From JASLDZ01 sp964244065 (lineage in GTDB: Bacteria; Pseudomonadota; Alphaproteobacteria; Caulobacterales; Caulobacteraceae): 64,000 nucleotides of DNA. The notes beneath the pieces were generated by a model. It worked only from the letters and a program-made list of their open reading frames with translations, was not told the origin of the DNA and did no database searches. Positions 40,819 to 48,098 of this stretch are shown here, piece by piece (position 1 is the stretch's first letter; the number at the start of each line of letters is the position of its first letter). Position numbers and translations under genes: made by a program. The stretch covers positions 59,061 through 123,060 of the forward strand of contig CAXTHH010000006.1 in assembly GCA_964244065.1 (NCBI GenBank), given 5' to 3'.

Positions 40819-41247
40819 GTGAAGATCGGCGGCCCGGGAGGGACGGGCGGCGCCGCGCCGATCGGCGCCGGCGCCCGGCGCGCATCACCGGCGGCCGGCT
40901 TCGCGCCGGCGGCGGCGGCCCGTGGCGCGGCGGCGGCGAGCGCGTCGGCCGGCGTGGCCGGGCTTTCCGGCCTGGAGACGCTGCTGGCGCTGCAGGACGT
41001 GGGCGGCCCCCTGGAGCGGCGTCGCCGCGCGGTGGCCCGCGGCGGCCGGCTGCTGGACGACCTCGACCGCGTGCGTCTGGCGATCCTCGACGGCGAGGAC
41101 GGCGTGGCGGCGCTGACCGACCTGCGCCGCAGCGCCGCCGAACGGCGCGAGCGCGCCGACGAGCCCGGGCTGGACGGGCTGCTCGACCAGATCGACCTGC
41201 GCGCCGCCGTGGAGCTCGCCAAGTCCGAGATACGGGCCAGGGCGTGA
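40819..41247 (+). CDS. fliX: Flagellar assembly regulator FliX
   Basis: This 142-residue protein matches FliX, the trans-acting factor that in Caulobacter links class II flagellar assembly to the sigma-54 activator FlbD. It opens VKIGGPGGTGGAAPIG, has a Pro/Ala-rich middle, and ends with a helical part containing TLLALQDVGGPLERRRRAVARG and LDDLDRVRLAILDGEDG, then RADEPGLDGLLDQIDLRAAVELAK. The GTG at 40819 is the start. Its divergence from flgI is as expected. Confidence 0.92.
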   Translation: MKIGGPGGTGGAAPIGAGARRASPAAGFAPAAAARGAAAASASAGVAGLSGLETLLALQDVGGPLERRRRAVARGGRLLDDLDRVRLAILDGEDGVAALTDLRRSAAERRERADEPGLDGLLDQIDLRAAVELAKSEIRARA

Positions 41248-41302
41248 GCTGCGCCGGACGATCCGTCGCAGCGGCAGGCCCGCTATGAGCCCGTGTGGCG
41301 CG

Positions 41303-41330
41303 TTGAACCGCAAAATCAGGCTGCTATAAG
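41303..41330 (+). promoter_or_regulatory. Promoter of dksA
   Basis: TTGAAC (41303-41308) and TATAAG (41325-41330) are 16 bases apart in an A+T-richer stretch. This would start transcription near 41337, about 44 bases before the ATG. Confidence 0.6.
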
Positions 41331-41380
41331 GCGGCCGCGCTCCCTCCGGAGCGTGTAGAAGTGAGCTTGAGGGCGTCGAC

Positions 41381-41827
41381 ATGCAGGCGGCCGCTGTGTT
41401 GCTCAGGACCCGCGAAGCGGTGTTCGGCCGGGACTACCGGCCGAGCGAAGACGAACCTTTCATGTGCGAAGCGCAGCGGGAGTTCTTCCGGCGCAAGCTC
41501 TGCGACTGGAAGGAAGAGATCCTTCGCGAGTCGCGCGAGACGCTGGGCCACCTTCAGGCGGAGACTGAGAACCACCCCGACCTGGCCGACCGCGCCACCT
41601 CGGAGACGGATCGCGCGCTCGAGCTCCGCACCCGCGACCGCCAGCGCAAGCTGATCAGCAAGATCGACTCGGCCCTGCGCCGCATCGACGACGGCTCCTA
41701 CGGCTGGTGCGAGGAGACGGGCGAGCCCATCGGCCTCGCGCGGCTGGAGGCCCGCCCCATCGCCACGCTGAGCGTGGAGGCGCAGGAGCGCCACGAGCGC
41801 CGAGAGCGCGTGCACCGCGACGACTGA
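41381..41827 (+). CDS. dksA: RNA polymerase-binding transcription factor DksA
   Basis: This 148-residue protein has the long coiled coil of DksA (EFFRRKLCDWKEEILRESRETLGHLQ ... LISKIDSALRRIDDGSYGWC) and the characteristic RPSEDEPFM start. In the zinc-finger region CEETGEPIGLARLEARPIATLS only one cysteine remains of the usual four, as in the low-cysteine DksA type common in alphaproteobacteria. It works with ppGpp on RNA polymerase in the stringent response. Its place beside fliX and flgI matches Caulobacter. Confidence 0.95.
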   Translation: MQAAAVLLRTREAVFGRDYRPSEDEPFMCEAQREFFRRKLCDWKEEILRESRETLGHLQAETENHPDLADRATSETDRALELRTRDRQRKLISKIDSALRRIDDGSYGWCEETGEPIGLARLEARPIATLSVEAQERHERRERVHRDD

Positions 41828-41838
41828 TCCCCGGCCGG

Positions 41839-41900
41839 TTGTCCACGACCGGTCCACACGGCGTCGACAAGCCTGTCCACATGCGCGACGAAGTGGACAA
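41839..41900. promoter_or_regulatory. Cluster of three DnaA-box-like 9-mers
   Basis: TTGTCCACG (41839-41847), CTGTCCACA (41873-41881) and, on the minus strand, TTGTCCACT (41900-41892) each differ from TTATCCACA by two bases. They lie just after dksA in a non-coding gap of about 246 bases. No other origin feature is visible, so this could be a DnaA-binding regulatory or titration site, or chance. Confidence 0.3.
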
Positions 41901-42073
41901 GGCGTCGCATCTTCGCCCCAAACTTGGTTGATGGTCTGTTCACCGAACGGGAACTCGCGAGCTTCCCGGGCGGTTGGACCTCCAGATCGCGCGGAAGCCG
42001 CGGTCGCCATCAAGCCGGATCGTCCGCCAGAATGCGGCCGGCGCGGCGCAGTCCCGGGTCACCGAGGCGCGTC

Positions 42074-42334
42074 ATGTTCCACGCTGCGTTCACCAGCTTC
42101 TTCACCCCCGTGCGCCGGCCGCTCAGCGCGGCCCTGCCCGGCGACGCCCCCAGCTACGAGCCGGGGGCGCGGGCGCGCCACGCGCAGGCGCTGGCCTACG
42201 CCGCCCAGCGGCGGCGCGCGGCGCTGGCCTGCCAGGGCGGGCCGGACACCGCCTACTGGAAGGCCGGCGTGCCCGCCGCCCTGGCCCGCGCCCAGGCGCT
42301 CCGCGCCGAGCCGCTGTTCGCCCGCCTGCCCTAA
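42074..42334 (+). CDS. Hypothetical small protein
   Basis: This 86-residue frame from the ATG at 42074 was not recognised. The product starts MFHAAFTSFFTPVRRPLSAAL and is Ala/Arg-rich and helical, with a single Trp and Cys. Codon use looks like that of its neighbours. It is followed directly by a family C repeat and is convergent with the LOG family gene. Confidence 0.45.
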   Translation: MFHAAFTSFFTPVRRPLSAALPGDAPSYEPGARARHAQALAYAAQRRRAALACQGGPDTAYWKAGVPAALARAQALRAEPLFARLP

Positions 42335-42342
42335 GCCCTTCG

Positions 42343-42492
42343 TTCCTCCCCATCGCAGATGGGGGGGGTGGCGGCGAGCCGACGGAGGGGCCGCGTGGAG
42401 CGCGGAAGACCCGGCCGCCGGCGTTCCGACCGGCTTCGCCCGGCGGGCCCACTCCCGGCCTTCGGCCGTATTCCCCATCTTCGATGGGAGAG
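42343..42492. repeat. Palindromic interspersed repeat, family C, copy 2
   Basis: The left end CCTCCCCATCGCAGATGGGG and the right end CCCCATCTTCGATGGGAG are inverted, slightly diverged copies. The interior has GACGGAGGGGCCG and CCGGCCTTCGGCCG. It lies between convergent genes. Confidence 0.75.
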
Positions 42493-42501
42493 ATCGGGAA
42501 C

Positions 42502-43149
42502 TCAGGCCTTCTCGCGCACCGCGGCGTCCTGCGGGGCGTAGCCGGCGAAGCCCGGGCCCCGGGCGGCCTCGGCCTGCATGCGGCGCACGGTGGGCAGCAC
42601 CTCGGCCACAGTGCGCACCGAGCCCCAGGTGTCGGGCAGCCAGGGCGGGCAGACCTTGGCGTCGATGCAGCTCTCGATCAGCCGGTAGTAGGGTTCCCAG
42701 AAGCCGTCCATGTTCAGGAACACGATGGGCTTCCTGTGCAGATCCAGGCGGCGCCAGCTCATCAGCTCCACCACCTCCTCCAGCGTGCCGATGCCGCCCG
42801 GGAAGATGGCGAAGGCGTCGGCCTGCTCGAACATGATGCGCTTGCGGTCGTGCATGTTGGACACGATCACCGTGGGGACGTCGTCGTAGACCACCTCCAT
42901 GCGGCGCAGGAAGTCGGGCATCACGCCCAGCACCTGGCCGCCGGCCGCGTTGCAGGCCTTGGCGCCCGCGCCCATCAGGCCGATGCCGCCGCCGCCGTAG
43001 ACCAGGCGCACGCCCTCCGCGGCGAGCGCCCGCCCGAACTCGGAGGCGGCTTCCAGAAAGGCGGGGGAGGCGGAGTTGGACGAACCGCAGTAGAGACACA
43101 CGGAAGGCCCGCGGGGCGCATCGGGCGCCGGCGCTGGGATGACGGGCAT
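42502..43149 (-). CDS. LOG family protein (TIGR00730, nucleotide 5'-monophosphate nucleosidase-like)
   Basis: This 215-residue Rossmann-type protein has CLYCGSSN (18-24), YGGGGIGLMG (51-60) and the family signature PGGIGTLEEVVE (117-128), with the catalytic Arg/Glu region DRKRIMFEQADAF. LOG proteins release the base from cytokinin riboside or purine monophosphates; the bacterial role is usually nucleotide turnover. It is divergent from the lipoprotein gene, with 37 bases between starts. Confidence 0.93.
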   Translation of the reverse strand: MPVIPAPAPDAPRGPSVCLYCGSSNSASPAFLEAASEFGRALAAEGVRLVYGGGGIGLMGAGAKACNAAGGQVLGVMPDFLRRMEVVYDDVPTVIVSNMHDRKRIMFEQADAFAIFPGGIGTLEEVVELMSWRRLDLHRKPIVFLNMDGFWEPYYRLIESCIDAKVCPPWLPDTWGSVRTVAEVLPTVRRMQAEAARGPGFAGYAPQDAAVREKA

Positions 43150-43186
43150 GAGGGAGTGGGATCCTGGTGACGACCTGCGGCCGGGA

Positions 43187-44029
43187 ATGACGCCGCGACA
43201 ACGGATTCTAGCAGGCGCGCGCCCGCCGGGTCGAGCCGGGGCGTGGCGCATCGGGCTCGTTCTGGGCGCAGCGGCGAGCCTCGCCGCCTGCGGCCGCGCG
43301 TCCAGCCCCCCGCCGCCGGCGGGCGGACCGGCGGCGGGCGCGGGCTTCCTGCGCGCGCCCACGGTGGAGGCCGCCGCGCGTGAGCCTGACGGGCGCGTGC
43401 GGCTGAGCGGAGCCGCGCCCGCGGACGCCATCGTGCGCCTGGCCGCGCCCGACGGCCGCGCCACCGGCGTCACCGCCGACGCCCAGGGCCGCTGGACCGT
43501 GGACCTGCCGCCCGCCGCGGCCCCCCGTCTGTTCGCCCTGTCCGCCGAGACCGCCGGCCGCACGCTGCGCGGAGAGGGGGCGTTGGCCGTGCTCCCGCCC
43601 GGCAGCGCGGCGACGGCGCTGGTGGCGCGCGCGGGGGCGCCCTCCGCCCCGGCCGCCGGGCCCGGGCCCGGGCCGCTGCGGCTGGCGGCGGTGGACTTCG
43701 ACGACGGCGGCGGGCTCGCCGCGGCCGGAACCGCGCCGGCGGGGGCCTCGCTGCGGTTGGTCGCCGACGGTGTCGCCGCGGGCGCGGGGCAGGCGGACGC
43801 CTCGGGCCGCTTCACCCTGCTCGGCGTGGGCGCACCCCTAACCCCCGGCGCGCACCGCGTCCGGGTGGAGGCGGGAGCGGCCGCCGTGGAGGCGGTGGTC
43901 GACACCGCCGCCGCCCCCCCGCTAGCAGGGCCCTTCCGCGCCGGGCGGACCCCGGGCGGCTGGCGCGTGGACTGGGCGCGGCCGGGCGGCGGCGTGCAGA
44001 GCTTCCTGGCTCCGGACCTGGGGCGTTGA
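43187..44029 (+). CDS. Putative lipoprotein with two Ig-like repeats
   Basis: This protein of about 280 residues has a hydrophobic N-terminus with a lipobox (GAAASLAAC, Cys near residue 35), then a Pro-rich stretch and two similar beta domains. The first contains RLSGAAPADAIVRLAAPDGR and ADAQGRWTVDLP, the second AAGTAPAGASLRLVADG and ADASGRFTLLG. These look like carboxypeptidase-regulatory or Ig-like folds. Function is unknown. The ATG at 43187 is chosen over 43139, which would overlap the divergent gene. Its stop overlaps the ABC transporter start (TTGA). Confidence 0.7.
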   Translation: MTPRQRILAGARPPGRAGAWRIGLVLGAAASLAACGRASSPPPPAGGPAAGAGFLRAPTVEAAAREPDGRVRLSGAAPADAIVRLAAPDGRATGVTADAQGRWTVDLPPAAAPRLFALSAETAGRTLRGEGALAVLPPGSAATALVARAGAPSAPAAGPGPGPLRLAAVDFDDGGGLAAAGTAPAGASLRLVADGVAAGAGQADASGRFTLLGVGAPLTPGAHRVRVEAGAAAVEAVVDTAAAPPLAGPFRAGRTPGGWRVDWARPGGGVQSFLAPDLGR

Positions 44030-45936
44030 GCCTGCGCGCCTCCTCCCCCACGCGCCGCACCCGCTCCGCGGAGGATGACGGCGGGGTGGACACGACCGTG
44101 GTCTCCGCCCTGCGCGACGTGTTCGCCCTGGTGCTGCGCTCGCGGGCGCCCGGCCTGCGCTGGCGGCTCTGGTCGGCGCTGGGGCTGACCGTGACGGGCA
44201 AGGTGTTGGGCGTGCTGGCGCCCCTGCTGCTCGGCCGGGCGGTCAACACGCTCGGGCGGGGGCAGTCCTCGGCGACGCAGCTCAGCCTCGCCTTCGCCGC
44301 GCTGGCGCTCGGCTGGGCCGCGATCCGCTTCGCCTCGGCCGCCGCGCCGCAGCTGCGCGACATCCTGTTCGGCCCCGTGGCCCAGGCCGCCCAGCGCCGC
44401 GCCGCCTCCGAGGCGTTCAGCCACGCCCTGTCGCTGGGGCTCGACTTCCACCAGACCAAGCGCACCGGCAGCCTGTCGCGCACCATCGACCGGGGCTCCC
44501 GCTCGGTGGACTTCCTGCTGCGCCTCCTGGTGTTCAACCTGGCGCCCACCGCGCTGGAGCTCGCCTTCGCCGCGGCGGTGCTGGCGCGCGCCTACGACTG
44601 GCGGTTCGCCGCCGCGGCGGTGGTCACCATCGTCATCTACGCCTGGCTGACGCTGCTCATCTCCGACTGGCGGATCGCCCACCGGCGCGTACTGAACGAG
44701 GCCGACAGCGAGGCCTCCGGCCGCGCGGTGGACGCCCTGCTCAACTACGAGACGGTGAAGAGCTTCGGGGCCGAGGCGCGCGCCGGGGCCGACTACGACC
44801 AGGCGCTCGGCCGCTATGGCGAGGCGGTGGTGCGCACCAACAACTCGCTGTCGCTGCTCAACGTGGTCCAGGGCGCGGTGCAGAGCGCCGGCCTCGCCGC
44901 CATGGCGGTGCTGGCGGGCGAGGAGGCCGCGGCCGGCCGTCTGGGCGTCGGGGAGGTGACCGCCGCCGTGCTGATCATGGTGCAGCTGTACCAGCCGCTG
45001 AACATCCTGGGCTTCGCCTATCGCGAGGTGCGCCAGTCCATGATCGACATGGAGAGCATGCTGCGCCTGCGCCGCCAGACGCCGGACGTGGCCGAGGCGC
45101 CCGACGCCGTGGACCCGCCGCCCGTGCCGGGTCGCGGCGGGCGGCTGACCTTCGAGGAGGTGGGCTTCCGCCACGGGTCGCGGGCGCAGGGGCTGGAGGC
45201 GGTGAGCTTCACCGCCGAGCCCGGCACCACGGTGGCGCTGGTGGGCCCCTCCGGCGCGGGCAAGACCACGCTGGTGCGGCTGGCCATGCGCCTGGTCGAT
45301 CCCCAGGAAGGCCGCGTGCTGCTGGACGGGGTGGACCTGCGCCGGCTGAAGCTCGCCCCGCTGCGGCGCGCGGTGGCCCTCGTCCCGCAGGACGTGGCGC
45401 TGTTCAACGACAGCCTGCGCGCCAACATCGCCTACGCCCGGCCGGAGGCCACCGAGGCCGAGGTGCGCACCGCCGCCGCCGCCGCCGAGCTGGGCCGCTT
45501 CATCGAGGAGCTGCCGGAAGGGTTGGAGACGCGGGTGGGCGAGCGCGGGCTCAAGCTCTCCGGCGGTGAGCGCCAGCGGGTCGGCCTCGCCCGGGCGCTG
45601 CTGGCCGACCCGCGCCTGCTGATCCTGGACGAGGCCACCAGCGCGCTTGACAGCCGGACGGAGGCGGCGATCCAGGCCACCCTGCGGCGCGCAAAGGCGG
45701 GCCGGACGGTGCTCGTGGTGGCCCACCGGCTCTCCACCGTGGCCGACGCCGACGTCATCCTGGTGATCCGGGCCGGCCGCATCGCCGAGCGCGGAACGCA
45801 CGCCGAGTTGCTGGGGATGGACGGGGAGTACGCGGCCCTCTGGCGCAAGCAGGTGCGCGAGGGTCAGGCCCTTCCGCAGCCCGGCCCGGAGCCGGACCCG
45901 ACGCCGTGGCCGGGCGCGGAGCCGGCGCCCGCCTGA
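44026..45936 (+). CDS. Atm1/HMT1-type ABC exporter, fused membrane and ATPase domains
   Basis: This 636-residue half-transporter has a six-helix membrane domain (about 40-330, with LNYETVKSFGAEARAG typical of the Atm1 group) and an ATPase domain. The latter has Walker A GPSGAGKTT, the signature LSGGERQRVGLARALL, Walker B LLILDEATSALD and the H-loop VAHRLSTV. Atm1-like exporters move glutathione-linked sulfur or metal complexes out of the cytoplasm. It starts at TTG overlapping the upstream stop, and its last 73 bases overlap the convergent vsr gene. Confidence 0.92.
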   Translation: MSLRASSPTRRTRSAEDDGGVDTTVVSALRDVFALVLRSRAPGLRWRLWSALGLTVTGKVLGVLAPLLLGRAVNTLGRGQSSATQLSLAFAALALGWAAIRFASAAAPQLRDILFGPVAQAAQRRAASEAFSHALSLGLDFHQTKRTGSLSRTIDRGSRSVDFLLRLLVFNLAPTALELAFAAAVLARAYDWRFAAAAVVTIVIYAWLTLLISDWRIAHRRVLNEADSEASGRAVDALLNYETVKSFGAEARAGADYDQALGRYGEAVVRTNNSLSLLNVVQGAVQSAGLAAMAVLAGEEAAAGRLGVGEVTAAVLIMVQLYQPLNILGFAYREVRQSMIDMESMLRLRRQTPDVAEAPDAVDPPPVPGRGGRLTFEEVGFRHGSRAQGLEAVSFTAEPGTTVALVGPSGAGKTTLVRLAMRLVDPQEGRVLLDGVDLRRLKLAPLRRAVALVPQDVALFNDSLRANIAYARPEATEAEVRTAAAAAELGRFIEELPEGLETRVGERGLKLSGGERQRVGLARALLADPRLLILDEATSALDSRTEAAIQATLRRAKAGRTVLVVAHRLSTVADADVILVIRAGRIAERGTHAELLGMDGEYAALWRKQVREGQALPQPGPEPDPTPWPGAEPAPA

Positions 45937-46379
45937 AGGCCGAGCTCTTGCGCCAGGCGGGCGCCGAGTGCGGCGTCGTCCCTCAGCTCGCACTCCCAGA
46001 GGGTGAGGCTGCGCCAGCCGAGGGCGGACAGGTCGGCGATGTTGCGGAGGTCGCGGGCGCGGTTGCGGGCGATCTTGGCGGCCCAGTACGCCGCGTTCTG
46101 CTTGGGCTTGCGCGCGCCGCGCGCGCAGTCGTGGCCGTGCCAGAAGCAGCCGTGGACAAACACGGCGACCCGCCGCGGGCCGAGCGCCAGGTCGGGCCGG
46201 CCCGGCAGGTCGCGGCGGTGCAGGCGATAGCGGAGGCCGAGGCCCGTCAGGGCCCGGCGCACGGTCCGCTCCGGCCCCGTGTCCCGGCCGCGCACCCGGG
46301 CCATGACGGCCGAGCGCTGGGCGGGCGTGAAGACGTCCGTGCTGGCGGGCGTGGTGCGGCCGGGGGTGGGAAGGCGCAT
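45864..46379 (-). CDS. vsr: Very-short-patch repair endonuclease (Vsr)
   Basis: This 171-residue nuclease nicks next to T:G mismatches left by deamination of 5-methylcytosine. It has AQRSAVMARVRGRDTGPERTVRR at the start, the catalytic region LPGRPDLALGPRRVAVFVHGCFWHGHDC and the end of the fold WECELRDD. The last 40 or so residues are a low-complexity Gly/Ser tail, because its 3' end runs 73 bases into the convergent ABC transporter gene. A C5-cytosine methyltransferase gene lies about 2 kb away, which fits the Dcm/Vsr pairing. Confidence 0.9.
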   Translation of the reverse strand: MRLPTPGRTTPASTDVFTPAQRSAVMARVRGRDTGPERTVRRALTGLGLRYRLHRRDLPGRPDLALGPRRVAVFVHGCFWHGHDCARGARKPKQNAAYWAAKIARNRARDLRNIADLSALGWRSLTLWECELRDDAALGARLAQELGLQAGAGSAPGHGVGSGSGPGCGRA

Positions 46380-46477
46380 CGCGGGCAGGTCCGCCGACCC
46401 GTCCGGGCGGTCGGCCGGGACTAGGGTTCGAGACGGCCGTTATGGGCGGAAGGTGGCCGGATCGCCACCGGCAGAGG

Positions 46478-46514
46478 GGCCCGGCCGGCGCGACGGGACC
46501 GCGCCGGCCGGGCC
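46478..46514 (-). terminator. Terminator hairpin after the UrcA gene
   Basis: A perfect 15-bp stem (GGCCCGGCCGGCGCG / CGCGCCGGCCGGGCC) with a 7-base loop lies 7 bases beyond the stop of the minus-strand UrcA gene. Confidence 0.7.
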
Positions 46515-46520
46515 TGCGGG

Positions 46521-46894
46521 TCAGTTCGGGGGGCTGATCGCGGCCGTCAGGCCGGCGCCCTGCGTCGCCTTGGCTTGGGCGAGCTTGTCGCTGCTCCGCC
46601 CCTTCAGCGCGTCCCGGTAGAGGGCGCGGGTCTGCGCCGGCAGGCACGCCAGCATGTCGTCGCGAGCGCCGGCTTCGCACCGGGCCCGGCCGTCCAGGCG
46701 GGAGCCGGTGATCACCTCCGCGCTGCAGAGCTTGGCGGCCGTCGATTGCATGCGGGCGCGGAACACCTGGGCGTCCTGCGGCTGACCCAGGTCCAGGTCC
46801 TTGTAGCTGAGCCGGAGGTCGTCGGCGGCGGCGGCGGCCCCGCAGAGCGCCAGCACGGCGGCGGCGGCGGATCCGGCGATGGCGAACTGAGCAT
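46521..46894 (-). CDS. UrcA family secreted protein, with apparent one-base deletion in its signal sequence
   Basis: The mature part (ADDLRLSYKDLDLGQPQDAQVFRARMQSTAAKLC) fits the UrcA family of small periplasmic proteins. The ATG at 46894 has a good GAGGGAAG site but runs out of frame after MLSSPSP. Adding one base between 46887 and 46888 gives the signal peptide MLKFAIAGSAAAAVLALCGA joined to the UrcA frame, 124 residues in all. If the sequence is right, translation could start at a GTG at 46856. Function is unknown. Confidence 0.75.
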
Positions 46895-46972
46895 CTGGGC
46901 TTCCCTCGGGCGGACCGCGCGTCCGCTGGTGAGGGAAGGTGTAGGGCGTGCGGCCGGGCTGCAGCTTAAATC

Positions 46973-47030
46973 CGCGTCATGAGCAAGAGTTCATCTGGAT
47001 CCTGCAAGATGAACGCAAAGTCATGACGCG
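46973..47030. promoter_or_regulatory. 58-bp symmetrical palindrome between cysK and the UrcA gene
   Basis: CGCGTCATGA (46973-46982) pairs with TCATGACGCG (47021-47030), and GTTCATCT (46989-46996) with AGATGAAC (47007-47014). Both pairs share the centre 47001.5. The stretch is A+T-rich for this genome and lies 4 bases after the cysK stop. It may be a regulator binding site for the UrcA gene or a cysK terminator. Confidence 0.55.
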
Positions 47031-47034
47031 AACG

Positions 47035-48021
47035 TCATGCAAGCCCCTCGAACAGCGCCGTGGACAGGTAGCGTTCGGCGAAGCTCGGCACGATCACCAC
47101 CAGCGTCTTGCCCGCCCACTCCTCGCGCGCGGCGAGGCGGAAGGCGGCGGAGAGCGCGCCGCCCGAGGAGATGCCCACCGGAACGCCCTCGACGCGGGCG
47201 ACGCGGCGAGCGAATTCGAAGCTCTCCTCGTTGGAGACGGTCACCACCTCGTCGATCACCTCGCGATCGAGGATGCCGGGGACGAAGCCCGCGCCGATGC
47301 CCTGGATCTTGTGCGGGCCGGGCGCGCCGCCTGAGAGCACGGGCGAGGCCTCGGGCTCCACGGCGATCATCTTCAGCCCGGGCTTGCGCGCCTTGAGCAC
47401 CTGGCCGACGCCGGTGATGGTGCCCCCGGTGCCGACGCCGGAGATCACGGCGTCCACTCCGCCGGCCGTGTCGTTCCAGATCTCCTCGGCGGTGGTGGTG
47501 CGGTGGATGGCGGGATTGGCCGCGTTCTCGAACTGCTGGGGCATGACCGCGCCGGGGGTGGAATCCAGGATCTCCTGCGCCCGGGCGACCGCGCCGCGCA
47601 TGCCCTTCTCGGCGGGGGTGAGCTCCAGCCTGGCCCCCAGCAGGTGCAGCATCTTGCGCCGCTCCACCGACATGCTCTCCGGCATGCACAGGATGAGGGG
47701 ATAGCCCTTGGCGGCGGCCACGAAGGCGAGCGCGATGCCCGTGTTGCCGCTGGTGGGCTCCACCAGCGTCGCGCCGGGGCGCAGCAGGCCGTCGGCCTCC
47801 AGCTGCTCGATCATGCCGACCCCGATGCGGTCCTTCACGCTGGACAGCGGGTTGAAGAACTCCAGCTTGGCCAGCACCTCGCCCTTGGGCTGCAGCTCGG
47901 CGGTGAGCCGGGGCAGGCGCACCAGCGGCGTATCGCCGATCAGGTCGATGACGGAGTCGTACACGCGGCCGCGCCCCCGGGTGGCGTGGCGGCTGGCGGC
48001 GTCGGTGACGGGCTGGTCCAT
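47035..48021 (-). CDS. cysK: Cysteine synthase (O-acetylserine sulfhydrylase)
   Basis: This 328-residue pyridoxal-phosphate enzyme makes cysteine from O-acetylserine and sulfide. It has Lys63 in NPLSSVKDRIGV as the cofactor lysine, the substrate loop TSGNTGIA, and the phosphate-binding loop SGVGTGGTITGVG. Further signatures are KIQGIGAGFVPGILD and GISSGGALSAA. The N-terminus is about 18 residues longer than in the Escherichia coli enzyme. It lies alone between the methyltransferase and UrcA genes. Confidence 0.95.
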   Translation of the reverse strand: MDQPVTDAASRHATRGRGRVYDSVIDLIGDTPLVRLPRLTAELQPKGEVLAKLEFFNPLSSVKDRIGVGMIEQLEADGLLRPGATLVEPTSGNTGIALAFVAAAKGYPLILCMPESMSVERRKMLHLLGARLELTPAEKGMRGAVARAQEILDSTPGAVMPQQFENAANPAIHRTTTAEEIWNDTAGGVDAVISGVGTGGTITGVGQVLKARKPGLKMIAVEPEASPVLSGGAPGPHKIQGIGAGFVPGILDREVIDEVVTVSNEESFEFARRVARVEGVPVGISSGGALSAAFRLAAREEWAGKTLVVIVPSFAERYLSTALFEGLA

Positions 48022-48098
48022 GGCGGCGAGTATAGCGCGGCTCGGGCCGGGAGGCGTTGAGCTTCGCTGACGCGTGCTTGAGCCCACCTGAAGGCCGG

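Noticed and set aside
43139..43186. Earlier ATG for the putative lipoprotein
   Set aside because: It would overlap the start of the divergent LOG gene and push the lipobox unusually far from the N-terminus.
42502..46680. A minus-strand open frame of almost 1400 residues running under the lipoprotein and ABC transporter genes
   Set aside because: The plus strand has clear families here, and the minus frame is low-complexity Arg/Gly/His-rich. Only its last 215 residues (the LOG protein) are real.
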